From: Aradus depressus
Taxonomy: Eukaryota; Arthropoda; Insecta; Hemiptera; Aradidae
DNA length: 64,000 nucleotides
Assembly (NCBI GenBank): GCA_963662175.1
Contig: OY759215.1
Span: 59,351,213-59,415,212, forward strand
Direction: 5' to 3'
A program made the position numbers and the translations under genes. Positions 1 to 13,400 of the stretch are shown here, one piece after another (positions within the stretch are counted from its first letter, which is position 1; every line of letters begins with the position of its first letter). The notes under the pieces are model-generated. The model ran no database searches. It was not told the DNA's origin and saw only the letters and a program-made list of their open reading frames with translations.

Positions 1-1969
1 CACTTGCCCAGCCGACACTTGCCTCTCTCCAGACATTCGGTACCATCTGTCATGGGGGCCGACTTGGGACAATCGGAGGCAGTCCCCGAACATCGAGACT
101 CCTGCTCACACGTCGAGTACTGGGCTTCCCGACACTTGATACCACTGGCCATGTATCGGCAGTTCTGGCAGCACGGCGAGTTCTTATCGCTAAAACAGGA
201 AATAAAAAATAATTCAGAAAGTTGGAGAAGAGGAATGAAGAAGGAATTAGCGATGCGCAGGACTGATAATAGAAGGGAGGGGATAATTTGTGTTTCCATG
301 AGTTTTCCTGAAAATAGAGGTCATCATTTTCTCCGTCAGCCAAGCGTCCACCTGACAGCGTGGACATAAGATGGATGTTAGTCAAGAGTGCGTGACAAAC
401 TAACAGAAAATAGAACGTTACAAGGTTCTTGGATACTCGAGTATTCAAGGAAATGAGGAGACGGACCGACTGGCTAAGGAAGTCTCAAAAACAGAGAATT
501 TAGGCAACCCTAAAAATTTCGTGGCTGAGTTAAAAAATTGTATTAACGAAATAAAAACTATTCATCGAAATTCTTATACAACAGAGGAATTAGCTCTTCA
601 GGCTACATTTCCAAAAGGAAAAAAAATCTATAATAATTATATTTTAAGTATCTGAAATTCGCTTACCAAATATGGAAAAATCCAAACAGTTATTAAAAAG
701 TGTTACAATAAAGTTATAACTTCGTTCTTTGTTTAATATTTAGCACAATTTGGGGGTAAAGACACAGTTTTTAAAACAAGTTCCCTGATAATTGGGAGAT
801 GAAGAGATGGATCCGAGCTCTAATCAACTATCTAACAAACTTACCTGCAGACTGCCCCTTGGTTCCTTCTCAGCTTGCACACTTTATCACAGCAAGAGTC
901 GTTATCCTCCGTTCCCAGGAGACCTGCATCGCACTCTTCATCTCCCTGCAAAATGATCCAAATCTACACGTATTAAACTTCCAATACCAAAGCTTCCATA
1001 TTTTTATATTTACTATGTATCTATAGCTTTTCGCTTTAGCATGACTGAACATTTAGTTATGTTTTTGTCGGTATTTACTTTCCCTGTCCCTTCATTTTCG
1101 TACTTTCATGTTTATGATACTTCTCTTGAATATTTATTTTACATTTATTTGTTTTTCTTATTCTGGATATTCGATAAAGTAATGTGACTATTGAAATGCC
1201 CTTAGTAGCAACCACACACACACATTAATGTTGTTATTACAATTATAACGTTTTACTGTTTTATGATGGAGGTGCGCAAAAATGTCACAAATTGCCACCC
1301 ACTCCTCAAAAAAAAAAAAAAAAAAAAAATGGATTCTACAAGAACGTTAGAGCAAGGCATTACTGACATTAATTTAGTTAACTGATAGCATGTAAATACA
1401 TGAACCAATGCTCGACTTTCATTCATTCATTTTCCTAGTGAATGTACTTCCTTAACTTCAGATCCCTCCCTGATTCATATTTGCGTGCAACCTTCTGTAA
1501 GAATCACTTAGTGTTTTCCTATGTATTTTTTTTTTGTTTTTTGTACACCGATTTTTCACAACAATGTTTATTGTGGAAAAGGAAAAGTTCAATCCCATTA
1601 TGTGGTCCTTTTACGATCCACTTTTCGAAAGGGATATTTTAAGTCGTGAAGCATTTTTACAGTTCCATTTTTTTTAATATCAATACTTATTTTAATGCTA
1701 TTACTGGTGATAACAGATATGTGAAAAAAGTTCCGTCCACTTAAATAAAACAATTGTGGAGATACCATAACTTGCACACTACACTTTGTGAAAACTGTCA
1801 AGACTTCTGAATGAAAATAGAAATACCATTTTTTAATGGTAAATATAAGTGTGAAACTGACCTCGACACGAAGGTTGCCACAGAAAGATTCCTCGGGCTC
1901 AGAGAAGCAGCGGCCTGACTTGGCCTGCAGAACTTTTCTGATAGACCTCAAACTGCATGGTGAAAACCT
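1..1969 (-). CDS. Tace: Tace exons 10-12: end of catalytic domain and disintegrin-like Cys-rich region
   Basis: Exons 1969-1862 (36 codons), 945-845 and 189-<1. They encode [16 protein letters not shown], then [19 protein letters not shown], then [18 protein letters not shown] with regularly spaced cysteines, ending at the window edge at GKCRLGK. This is the ADAM17 disintegrin-like region that recognises substrates and leads to the membrane-proximal domain. The membrane anchor and tail continue to the left of the window. Confidence 0.92.
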
Positions 1970-4430
1970 CTAAACAAGTTCAAAAAATAATATCAATAAG
2001 ACAAAAAATAATACAGGCTTCTAAATAGTTTTAATGTTCGAAAACCAATAACTGGCTTTGAAAAAAGAAACAAAAATACAATAAAACTTCATTTATAAAT
2101 AAATGAACTCCATGAAAGCTTTATATTAAAAAAATATATCAATGCACAAATGCATAAGTCTGCATAATTGCATTCAGTTGCAACCTTCTTATATATAAAA
2201 GAAAGAAAAATTATGCGTTTGATTAATGGAATTCTTCTTCCACTGTGTTATATTAGAATCAGATTTTTTGTATTTCTTATTAGATCAAAAAATATATCAA
2301 AACTAAAATAAAAAAACACAATTAATTCCAGTTTAATACATTTCATAGGAGTACCTAAGAAACTGAGATGGTTAGATGTCCATCAACTGACAGGCATGTC
2401 TGAGTAAAATCGTAAAATTTTGTCAACATAAAGAGCAAAATGCAAAATTTTATATTAAAACTTCAATTTTCATGAGAGAATGATGTTGCCACCATTGAAC
2501 ACACTCGACAGACCTGCCGGGGAGCAGCAGACGTCAGCGTCAGTTTGAGAAATACTCCTTCAGGTACAAAACAATAAAAAGGGAAAAACAAGCATTTACT
2601 ATAAGTGCCAACAAATCCGCACTTCGAAGTTAGTTATTGAATAAAATAATATACATTATCGATACCTTATTGTTGACATCATATCCACTGACACTATAGG
2701 TGTACATGAGATAGGAGCCTCCCTGGCTGGCGGAGGGGGAACATTCTGCAATGTCCGGGTCGTGCTCGGAGCCCCAGTTATGACCAAACTCATGGGCGGT
2801 CACCAGGTCCGCCTCTCGGGTGATCACCCGTTGCCCATAGTGGTTACGCGACGAGCTCAGACCGGAGTTCAGGTACAGAGTGTACCCATTCTTGAAGTAC
2901 TCTATAAAGAGGGGCAAAACATTAATTAGAAATGAGGAGGAAAAAGAACTAAGAAAAGATTGATACTGTCGTCCATAGTGAAATTTCTTCTATAAAAAGT
3001 TTTCCAAATTAGATTCAAATGCAGTGAATGAGGGAGAGGGCAATAATTTGTTTTGTGTAGAATGGGAACCCTCCTCTCTCTTAAAAACCATAAATAAAAA
3101 AGGATTTTGAGCCCCAATTTCAATATGGTAGAGTGATCAAAAAACTATTCAGAGAAAAGTTTTTGGGTCGTATAAGATCTTCAAATTAGCATATCGCACC
3201 CCTTTACGATACAACAATCCTAAGATAACCATCCATGAAAACATTCTGTTCATAGGAGGGGGTCGGACACCCCAAATTATCAGAAAGTGGGGCGATATAG
3301 CACATTTTTTCGAAAGCTTTGTTCTAGGGACTTAAAAACAGATAAAGTGGCCTAATTGAACGTTTATTTTATTTGCTCCTTGGGGTAAGAATGTTAAGAT
3401 TTTTAAAAGACTGATATTTTGATATTTTTGAGAAATATCAAAAGAAAGTTAAGTTTTTTAAATTTTTATTATTAAGTATACTTTATCATGTTCCTGGGTT
3501 CCCAATTAGAGCAGAATGGTTTATTTTTTAATAAATCTAAAGTAAGTAAATTGAGCCTCCTTCCCATTGGATTTGATTTGAAGTTAAGTTATTTATGTTC
3601 ATTTTCTCATTTAGTCAATATTTAAATCAAATTTAAAAGTATCACTGAAACCATTAAAAACCGGTTAACTCCATTCTAATTGGATCCGTGATTCCTTAGT
3701 CACCACTTAAGTAAAAATTCGTGAAACAACCAAATTAGACAATACATAAAACAGTGATTGAGCCATGAATAATTTCTTGGTAGAAAAACCATGAAGGGAT
3801 TTTTCTATGCCCACGTACTGTCTATAGTCTTTAGTGCTGAGAAATCCTCCCGACACTTCAATCTCAGGAGCTATCTCTCAGGTGTGCCAACAATAAAACA
3901 CAAATCAGGCTACTATTGTACATTGTCACCGTTACTATTATTCATTTTTTCAATTTAATTAACTCTCTAATTAATTTTTATAAATTTCACATGTAGCATC
4001 CTTATAAGCCAAAAAATAGGCAATGCGGTATCTCTGAATATTGAACTGAAGGGGGGTTATGAGGGAGGGGACTAGAACATAAAATGGTTTTAGATAGAGG
4101 CAACAGGGCAAGCAGCGTTTTCCTTGGCAAAGTACGAAAAATATATTTTTTTTTTATTAGCACATCAATTTTGGTAAAGATTTAAATTAAAATTTAATAA
4201 AAAATAATTTAAATTTAATAATTCTGGGTATATGAAGAATCACAGCATTTAAAACCGGCTAGGATGTTTAAAAAAGAACAAAATAGTCCCCTTGAAGAGG
4301 ATAAGGAGGATGAGTATAATAAACGAATCGATAAACTATAATAATTACTGCAAAAAGAAATGTAATGAAGTAGTCTCTTTAAGTGGGAATTGTTGATGGT
4401 AATTTCGTAATGAAAGGTAAACTTACCATT

Positions 4431-4466
<36 letters not shown>

Positions 4467-7400
4467 GGGGGATAACATTTGAACTCGTAATGTGATCTGA
4501 ATTGGAAGATAATAATAGTAGTGGTGGTGACAATAAACGGAGAGTAGCCAAATCAGACCTGGGGTGCAGATCCCTCCGACGGAATTGCGCCGGGGAGAGC
4601 CGACATAGGCCAAGCCAAGGATCCCGCCCTCAAACTTGAGATCGGTGAAGAGGTGTGCCAGGCAGAAGTCCTTGTGCGAGTACTCTCGGGAAAATACCTG
4701 CACCACAAGCCACAACCACAAGCCAGCGTCACCCAACCATATAAACCGTCAACCCACCGTACCATTGTACCAACCACACAAGGCAACAACCCACTCTATT
4801 GAAAATTATCAAAAAGAAACAAAATATATTATTTGTCACTGCGTGTGACAAATGATGATCCAACCTGAATTGCACGAAGGCGCGAAGGAATTAAATCTTT
4901 CTAAATACCCTGGTGCTAAAATTAAGAAACACTTGAGGAAGCTCCAGTAAAACATTCCAGCCAATTGGGCGACGGCACCATTCCTACTCACTATTTTAGT
5001 GTTGTTTAATTTATCTTCTATTAAAACTAGAATTACGTGTCTAAGAAATTATTCAAAAATTATGAGAATTGATACAAAAAAACCATTCAACTTATTCAAA
5101 ATGTCTACGAAAATACAAAATTTGGGAAGACTATTTTTTTGTCAAACTTTGTTTTATAAATAAGTTTTTTTTTTATTTTATTTTTTTTTTATGTTACTTT
5201 TATTTATTCTACAATCTGTATAAACAATAACAATAAGGTGGTGAAGTGATGAGATGAGTGCAAAAGGATGAGTGACGAAAAGAGCAAAAGTTATATTTGA
5301 AAAAAAAAAAAGTTATAGTAGATATACGCTTCTGTGTGCCAATATTCGTCCAAAACAAGTCACTTAGCATAGAATGACCCGAGATTAAAAATATCGTTCA
5401 TGTTAAAAAAACATAAGTTACTGAACGAGAGACAAAGTCTCAAAAATACCTTTTGTAACAAAACCATTCGTGGGTGGCCTTGTGTGGTCATTACGAAAGT
5501 CAAGGAGTAACAGATAGAAAATAGTTTCAAGAGAAGAAAGAAAATAATATATACTCCTCATCAAAAGTATTGCAACACCCAATTTTTTCTCATTTCTTTA
5601 GGACTATGGGCAATAACTTCAACGTTTCGTAAAATAGACACCCTTTTTAATAAAACAAAACGTTTTTTACGAAAGTTAACAAAAAAAATGTAAAATTAAA
5701 ATTTTTCTTAAAAAATGGCTTGTTCAAAATAAATGTGGCTGAGGCCCTAAAACCGAGAGAATTGCCAATTAACTGAAGAATTTAAAACTGGAGAGATTAA
5801 GGATTAAGAGATTTCAGTATTAATGCAACAATTCTTAATCCCCAAACGTGGATAACTCTTGTCTTTGTTATTGAAGGACTTACTGAAGGCAAAATAAAGC
5901 AGGGGACGATTTTTATTAGAAGTAATTATTTACAGAAATATCTAGGTGTTGCAATACTTTTGATGATGAATGTATATTGTAGAACTAACTACGATTTAAT
6001 ATGATATTTTCACAATCCCACAGGAAAAGTAATGACATAACTTTCCTTGTGGGAAAGTAGACATATGATTGATAACATTATAATCATGACAACATTTGAA
6101 ATAGAGTTTACGAGTTTGTTTTTGTTTTAGAACCATTTGATCAAATAAGATCTTTCTGGAAAATGACTGTATGTACGTACTGGTATATCCGTCGTTCCTC
6201 TTATCTCCGAAACTATCGACATCAAAAAAAAATTGTTAAACTGTACTATAGTGCCAGCAACTTTCAAGCGAAACACTCAAGCTGTTTGGTTTGTTGTAAT
6301 AATTTCAGTTTTGAAATTCTAAGAATGACAAACATGTAAAAACTAATTTTCAAAAGTTTCGTTGAAAATTGGAAACTTGAATTTTCCGTATTTAGCAACC
6401 ATTATCTGTTAAGATAGCGTAGGTATATAAAATGTTGGTTTGGTTGAAGCTTTCTTACCTTAGAAGGCTCTTAAAATGATTATCTTGATGTTTTGACGAA
6501 AAATCAATTTGTTAGTTTTTATAGAAAAAAAAAATTAAATTTCAAAAATTATTTTCCTCTACACAATTTCCTAATTTTTTTATATACTGACGAGAGAGGT
6601 TCCAAAATTCCTACCAATTTTAGTAGAAATGAATTCAAAGGTTTGTTGAAAAAAAATATAAAAAAATTGAAGGAAATTTTAAAAAATAACAACAAAAAAT
6701 ATTTTTTTCAGGAAAATACCTTCTATTTAGCAGTCGGAAAGTCGAAAATAAATTTTTGCATCAGAGAAGAACTCATTGCATTTTTCAAGTGAATGATCGG
6801 CGTGAAGAATAAAAAATAATGTGGGTAGCTAATGTAAACATAAAATAATACGCAGGATACACATTTTTTTTTATGGGATTTCTAAACAAATCAGCTTATG
6901 CGCTCATCTGACCTGCGGAAACTAACACCATACTCTTAGCAAAACAGTGGGACCCTGTAGCTCCGACTATGCCGGTGCCATCTCTACTTTAACAAAAATA
7001 GGACGACTTTGGGACCCTGTAGCTCCGACTACGCCGGTGCCATCTCTACTTTAACAAAAATAGGACGACTTTGGGACCCTGTAGCTCCGACTACGCCGGT
7101 GCCATCTCTACTTTAACAAAAACGCGATAGAAATTTCCCAGGAATGATACCAATGTTGTAAGATATACCAATGGATTTGGTATTCTATGGAACAGATTGC
7201 TGTTTTTATGGAAATAAAACTGAGCTAAAATCGCGGGTACGAAACCCGCCCGAGGCCCTTAGTAGGTTTTTTTATCTGAGGGGTGAAAAAACCTTTAGCA
7301 CCCAGTCGGGCTCATGTCCACCAGAGTGACGAAAGAGCGCTCTGGTAGTAGGAGATAGGATCTCATATTCAAAGCCCGGACATGAGTCACAATAACTGTT

Positions 7401-10400
7401 TCATTTAAATCAGCTGTTTATCTACACCTATTAGGTTCAGAGAGTATTCGGCCGACTCGGGACCTTCACATCTGACTACGTCCATTCCACCTCAAATCTG
7501 ATAAAAAATCTTTAATCAGAAATTGTATAAGAAAAATTTTTGCAATGGTTAGTTTTTCGATAGGATCCCCATTTTCGCATTAACAAAGCTAACGTGTAAA
7601 AAAAGTGTTTTACCCCCCAGAGCTTTTATCCAATTTTTTCGCTATAGCTTGATCCTATCTCAGAAATCTTTCAATTTTTTTACAAAGAATATTGTTTTGC
7701 TACAAACAATACTTATAATTCCTTAAATGTCTTTTGCCATAATTACAAATTCGTCATTGGTGTGGTGAGTTAGTGTGTAGCTTAGCTCCATTCACATCGC
7801 TTCTATTTTCGCCAGATAGGTCAACTTCTCAACGGACAACTATTTTATTAGATTAACTTTAAGGGTTAGTAATAAAAAATAACACATTTATAAGTTAAAG
7901 TATGCTTAGCACAGCAAAAAATCAAACTGAAACATCCCAGAAAAATAAAAAAAGGAATAAGATTGCAAAATTGTATTATAGGTTGTTCAATAACATGGCA
8001 CTGAAGAGTTCTTTTAGAGTTAACAAGGAAGCAGAGATGTTAGCGAGAAGATAAAGAAAAATATAATAAATAAATAAATTAAAAAAATAAATAAATAATA
8101 ATTGTTGGAACCGTTCGAACAGATGCCTCCAACGGAATAGGGCCGGGGCGAGGCAATGTAGGCAAGGCCAAGAACGGTGGAGGAGCCAGTGTCGGCGCTA
8201 CGGAACGTCTGGTGGGTAAACAGGTGCGACAGGCAGAAATCACCTTCCGAAAACTCCCTCGAAAATACCTATACACAATACACATACATATTCCTGGTCA
8301 AATTGAAAACTGCATTTGGGACACAAAAAAAGGAAATAAAATAAATAAATAAAAATGATAAATAAACCTAAATTTAAATTAGAGTAATGATAATAAAGAT
8401 GAGGTCAAACGCAGATTTTTGTTTTTGACCCCACTCGATCTGTATACGCAAAATATTGTACACGTATAAATGTAAATTTCGTTAATAAACTTTCCAATGT
8501 TGTAGAATTATAAAGGAAAAAATATCCTATTAAAGAAGTGTGTTCGAGTATCTATTGTTACCGATCACAAGGTTTGAGCGGCATGAATTTTGTAAAAACT
8601 CGCATGTATTCCCATGTATGCAGAAACGGCCCTGCGTGGAAGGAAAAAGTATAAAAGAAGTGAAAAATAAAACTAACTTTCAGATGAGCTAACTATATAT
8701 ATTCTATCCTTCCTCATTCGTGAGGTATGGATCACTTCCACATTTTCTGAAGTTAGTTTCACTAGAGTCGATCCACAATTCGCAATAAACAACTCGTAAA
8801 ATACAAATGTGGGCACAATTTTTCGGATCGCACTATTCTGAACATCAGAGCGAAAACCAGCTTTGTTGGATTTTCTCCCAAATAATCTCTAACTTTGAAT
8901 GGACTAGAAAAGACAAAATGAGAAATAAATGGTTAGGCAGTAGTATGTAAGCAATGATTACCTCGAGAAGGTTGCGGACGTCCCACTTCTCTCGAATCAT
9001 GTTGTAGTGAGCTTCACCCCCGCGCACCCTTGTAGGCTCCGAGTGAACTACAATCTTCTTTATAACGAAACCCATGCCCTTGAAACCTTCATTCTCTCCA
9101 GTTCTGTCCTGCCACGTCGTGTCGTTGTAGATCTTATGTACCCGATCTATTAGACTTATCTGAAAACAACAAACTAGGTATAACGAGCAAAGAAAATACA
9201 AAGTACTAGCTGAGCCCATTTGTTACTGACGTTACATTTCCAATTCCGTGAAATGGTACACTCCTAAAGGAAAGTAATGATGATGCACTGTGACTTTGGC
9301 TCACACATCCACCAGTTGTTTTCTAGCGCTTAACAGGCAATAACTGAATAATTGTGTAAATGATAGAACAGAATCATAGATGCCTCTCTTAGCACTATCC
9401 ACTCCACTCATCAATACAAGCAGCACATCAATATGCGGCACACTTCTGTACAAATGTCTTCTATTCACTTCAATCTGGTGTGCGACAATAGCAACAAAAG
9501 AAAACTGGAGGCAACATAGGAGAGGATGGTTAGAATGATCTTGAAGGATCCCTGGTTTGTCCTCAACAGCCAGTGGGAAAGTCCCAACTCCAACAGACAT
9601 GTACTACTCAGCATCTCGACCGCCTCAAGAGTACCATTGAGACGGCTCAAGTCCACACTTCCCGAGTTATTGTTGTTAATATTTTATAAAATCTATTGCA
9701 CTTTTCCTTAAACAGTTGAATATATAATTTGTCTAATGCTCAATAAAATATGTTCTTTTCAGTTTCCCAGTATCGGGTAAGTTATATAATCAGCCATCAG
9801 AGTTTCATGTTGGTAGAGGAAAAATTGTATTTTCTGGGAGAGTGGAAACTATTACGCATAGTCCGAGCTGGGGAGGTACACTGCCGGTGATTCACGACGA
9901 CTTTTATAAATATTCTATTCTATCAGGAAATCTGAGTTCCCCCCCAGACTGAGATAGTAAGGAAGGCTACTCACAAGGTAGTTAATGGTGGTTTTGGTGT
10001 TGCCACCACCCATCTCCTGGTAGAACCTATAGTCGGCCACCAGGAGGAGCGGGCATCGGGTCTTGGTCGGCGCATACTCGTACTCAGACTGTCTCTTGTT
10101 CCGAACTTTTCCCTCAAGGTTTTGACTTGATTCCAAATAGATATTGTCTGGTTCGTCATCTTCCTCCACTTCATTAGTTTCATTCCAATCTAAAATGAAA
10201 AACATACAGAGAAGTGTGATCAGACCACACATTGAAGGGTTCCATGGGTGAATACTGTATATTATTTAATTCACATTAGTATTACATAATATAAATGCGT
10301 AACATCACATTCAATTTTTCCCCGTGAGAAGTGAGAAATAAATGAAAAACATAAAGAAAAAGCTTGCAGTTGTTATTTTCCTAGACTTATATTGGCAGCC

Positions 10401-13400
10401 TGCTCATGTCCAAGCTATCTTTGAGTCCGTATTGAAACAAGGAAGGTTGTAATGAGGCTATTTACCTAATATATTGCATGTGAAATAATAAGATAAATAA
10501 GGTAAACCCTGGTTTTTATGAGCATTTCAAGGTAACTTCTCTCTCCATTTTCTCCGCAATTTAACCGCATTGCTTATCAATGAATTCGTTCTTTAACAAG
10601 AAAAATTTCACCAGGGCTCCATTGTTTCAACAATCATCAAATTATAATAGTCCATGAAGAGTCTGACAATTTCTTAGTTGATAGTTAAGCCCCAATGACA
10701 TGTATTTTACAAAGCTGTTGGTACTACAGCTAGTAAATGTGTAGTTCTATAATACAGTTTCTATGCCACCCTCTAGTGTTGAATCTTGTTCGTAATAAGA
10801 AAATTTTCGAAGAAAAAAAAATTAAATAAATTGATTAATTTGAAGTTTGTCATTCCGCCACCAGAGTACTACTGTAAAATTTGTGATATATCACATACAT
10901 ATTACCCTTTATACACATCCGAATAAGAAACTAATACTTACGGAGTCCTTCTTTGACGTAAGCGCAAGGGCTATGCTGGGAGCCGTGCCAACTCAGTCGG
11001 ACGTCTGACTCCCGATAGGCTACCATCGACTCGTTACCCAATTCTGGAACATGTCTCCACGAAGGCTGAAAACAAGATTTTGTTTTGTTTTATTTTTCAT
11101 TAAATAATAATAATAATAATAACCACTTAATGTAAATGTACGTACGATAATAAGAGAAAAATATTAGTCAAGTGTGCTCAAGGCCCACATGTTGAAGCGT
11201 TTTGTAGGCCAATTCCGGATCTATCTAATTTTATTTTGTTTATCTCGCTTCAACAGCTTTGGATGATAGTGAAGGGACATCTACAGTTTACCAAACGACA
11301 ATCATCAACCACACACAGATCAGGTGAATGAAGAGGGAACACCATGTGTGTGAACTGGGGAACGGTGGCCTACCACAGATCCATACGGAGGAGGCTGGTG
11401 TGAGCGGTAAGGATCTTCAGGGTTCAAGTCAACGGAGTAAAAATAAGTGATTTAGGATAGAAGATGGCTGTAAACTGTGATACGGGACCCGCCCACTGTC
11501 TAGTTTTGAGTTTTAGATGACTCAATATACCTCAATGTGGTAGGTTTCGTCAGGCAAGTGAATGGTGGCAGTCATAACTCCATTGTCCAGATGGACACTT
11601 GCATCTGACCATTTTTCACCAAACATTCGTCCTTCGTAGAAGCTTTCATGATCTAAAAAAAATATTTAAAACAAAGACATGATGTCGCATATGAACGATA
11701 AAATATTAAATAAATATAACAAACATCTATTTGAATATTGTTCACTCCACTAAACGTTCGGTACATATATTATCGGTTTCGGCATTACACTATCCTCAAG
11801 TTTATGAAACCGGTAGTATAGGTAAAACAATTTTGTAGAATAAACAATATTCAAAAAAGAAGTTTGTTTTATTTATTTATTACAAGTTTCCATAATATGT
11901 CCCCGATTCTCAGCTTCGATGTTGATAAAGTATTTATTAGACAAATTTACCTATGGCAACTGGCTTTTCTTTCCCATCCCCATCGACGGAATAGGCTTCA
12001 AACTTAGAATGCAAAACACCACGACGAGGAGTCAAGATTAAACGAAAATCTCTGAAAAACATACATATAAATAAGCTCTCACAAGATCAGCCGGATCACA
12101 TAAATACACATAAAAGGTTGACTAGTCATATGAGAGATAATATAAGCGTAGTTTTGGGAACATGACCGTCATTTTGAACATTATGATACTGGCAGTGAGT
12201 CCAAGAGTGTTGCCTGGGAAAGACTTGGAAGGACATGTGGCATCCTTAACCCCCGCACAAAAAAAAACAACAAAAAAACAATTGGGTAAAATAAATGATT
12301 GCCAGTGATTTAACGTTTCATCAGGTTTTCATGTTATTTCTCATATATTCAAGTCCGGAATAACGGAAGAATACATTAAAACCAAATTATCTAACCTAGG
12401 CCATGTGTACGCTAAATTATTATTTATACCAAGGGGAGCGGGTAAGTAACATACCACTTTATATCCTCAAAATAATTTAAAATACATTATTTATATCTAT
12501 GATCTTCTAACTTAAAGTTAATAACTGAACAGATAACGTTACTAATCGGGCAACGACGGGTGAACCTGCTAGTTACATATATTTAAGAGAATAAAGAAAA
12601 ATTGGTGACAGCTATAATTGCGCTTACCACATGCCCTAAATAGTCAAGCTAGGTGTCATTCGAAAGACCTTGGCTTGAAGATTCAGGTACTCCATCTTCC
12701 CGTCTTTGCATGTAACAAAATCTAACTCAAAGTTACGAACCTGCTACTTTAAATGAAATAAATTGTGTACCTACCTTCCTAATGTTCTGAAATGTACTTC
12801 CTTTATTTTGTTATAAGGATGAGCACTTTCTTGTAACCCTCGCTTCACAACATGATGAGACAAATCAGAAGTATGAAGTGTGCTGAAATACTTGAGATTC
12901 TTGTAAATTGAACCTAAAAAAAAAAAATTATTAATCATAAGAAATGTATGCGTGAACCTGGCAATATTAGTATTAAAACATTTAGAAGAGAAACAATGAT
13001 TTATTTGCCCTTGTGACTGAAACAACTACCAATGAAACCCAACACGTCGTCGCCTTGGGATAATAAAATTCTATCTTCGTCATTCCTCGTCAAAGCGTAG
13101 GCTTTAAAAAAAAAAAAGTCGCATGACATTTTGATTTTCTAATTGCATATGAAATTTTCTGCACTTTAAACTATATTTGATCCAAAAAAAACAGAACTAC
13201 AACAAGAAATGAAATTTTCAGAGTTTGCCCGTTTTTTTTGTAGAGCAGTTCATATATATGTATTTACATATATACAAGTACTGAATAAATATTTTTAATA
13301 TATCGTATACATGCGCTCTAATACATACGACAACATCGTTGCTTAGCTGTCACATACAAATATATATAATTAAGTGATATTTGTTATTTGTCACGTAAAC

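Noticed and set aside
50..448. 132-aa minus-strand ORF
   Set aside because: Runs through Tace exon 12 in a different frame and into intron; no family match.
2926..3123. 65-aa minus-strand ORF next to Tace exon 9
   Set aside because: Intronic, no acceptor or homology, low complexity.
6493..6792. 99-aa Lys/Asn/Phe-rich plus-strand ORF
   Set aside because: Composition follows the A/T-rich intron; no homology and no splice signals linking it to anything.
8079..8285. 68-aa minus-strand ORF with an ATG
   Set aside because: Frame shadow over the alternative Tace exon; the true frame is the one starting [10 protein letters not shown].
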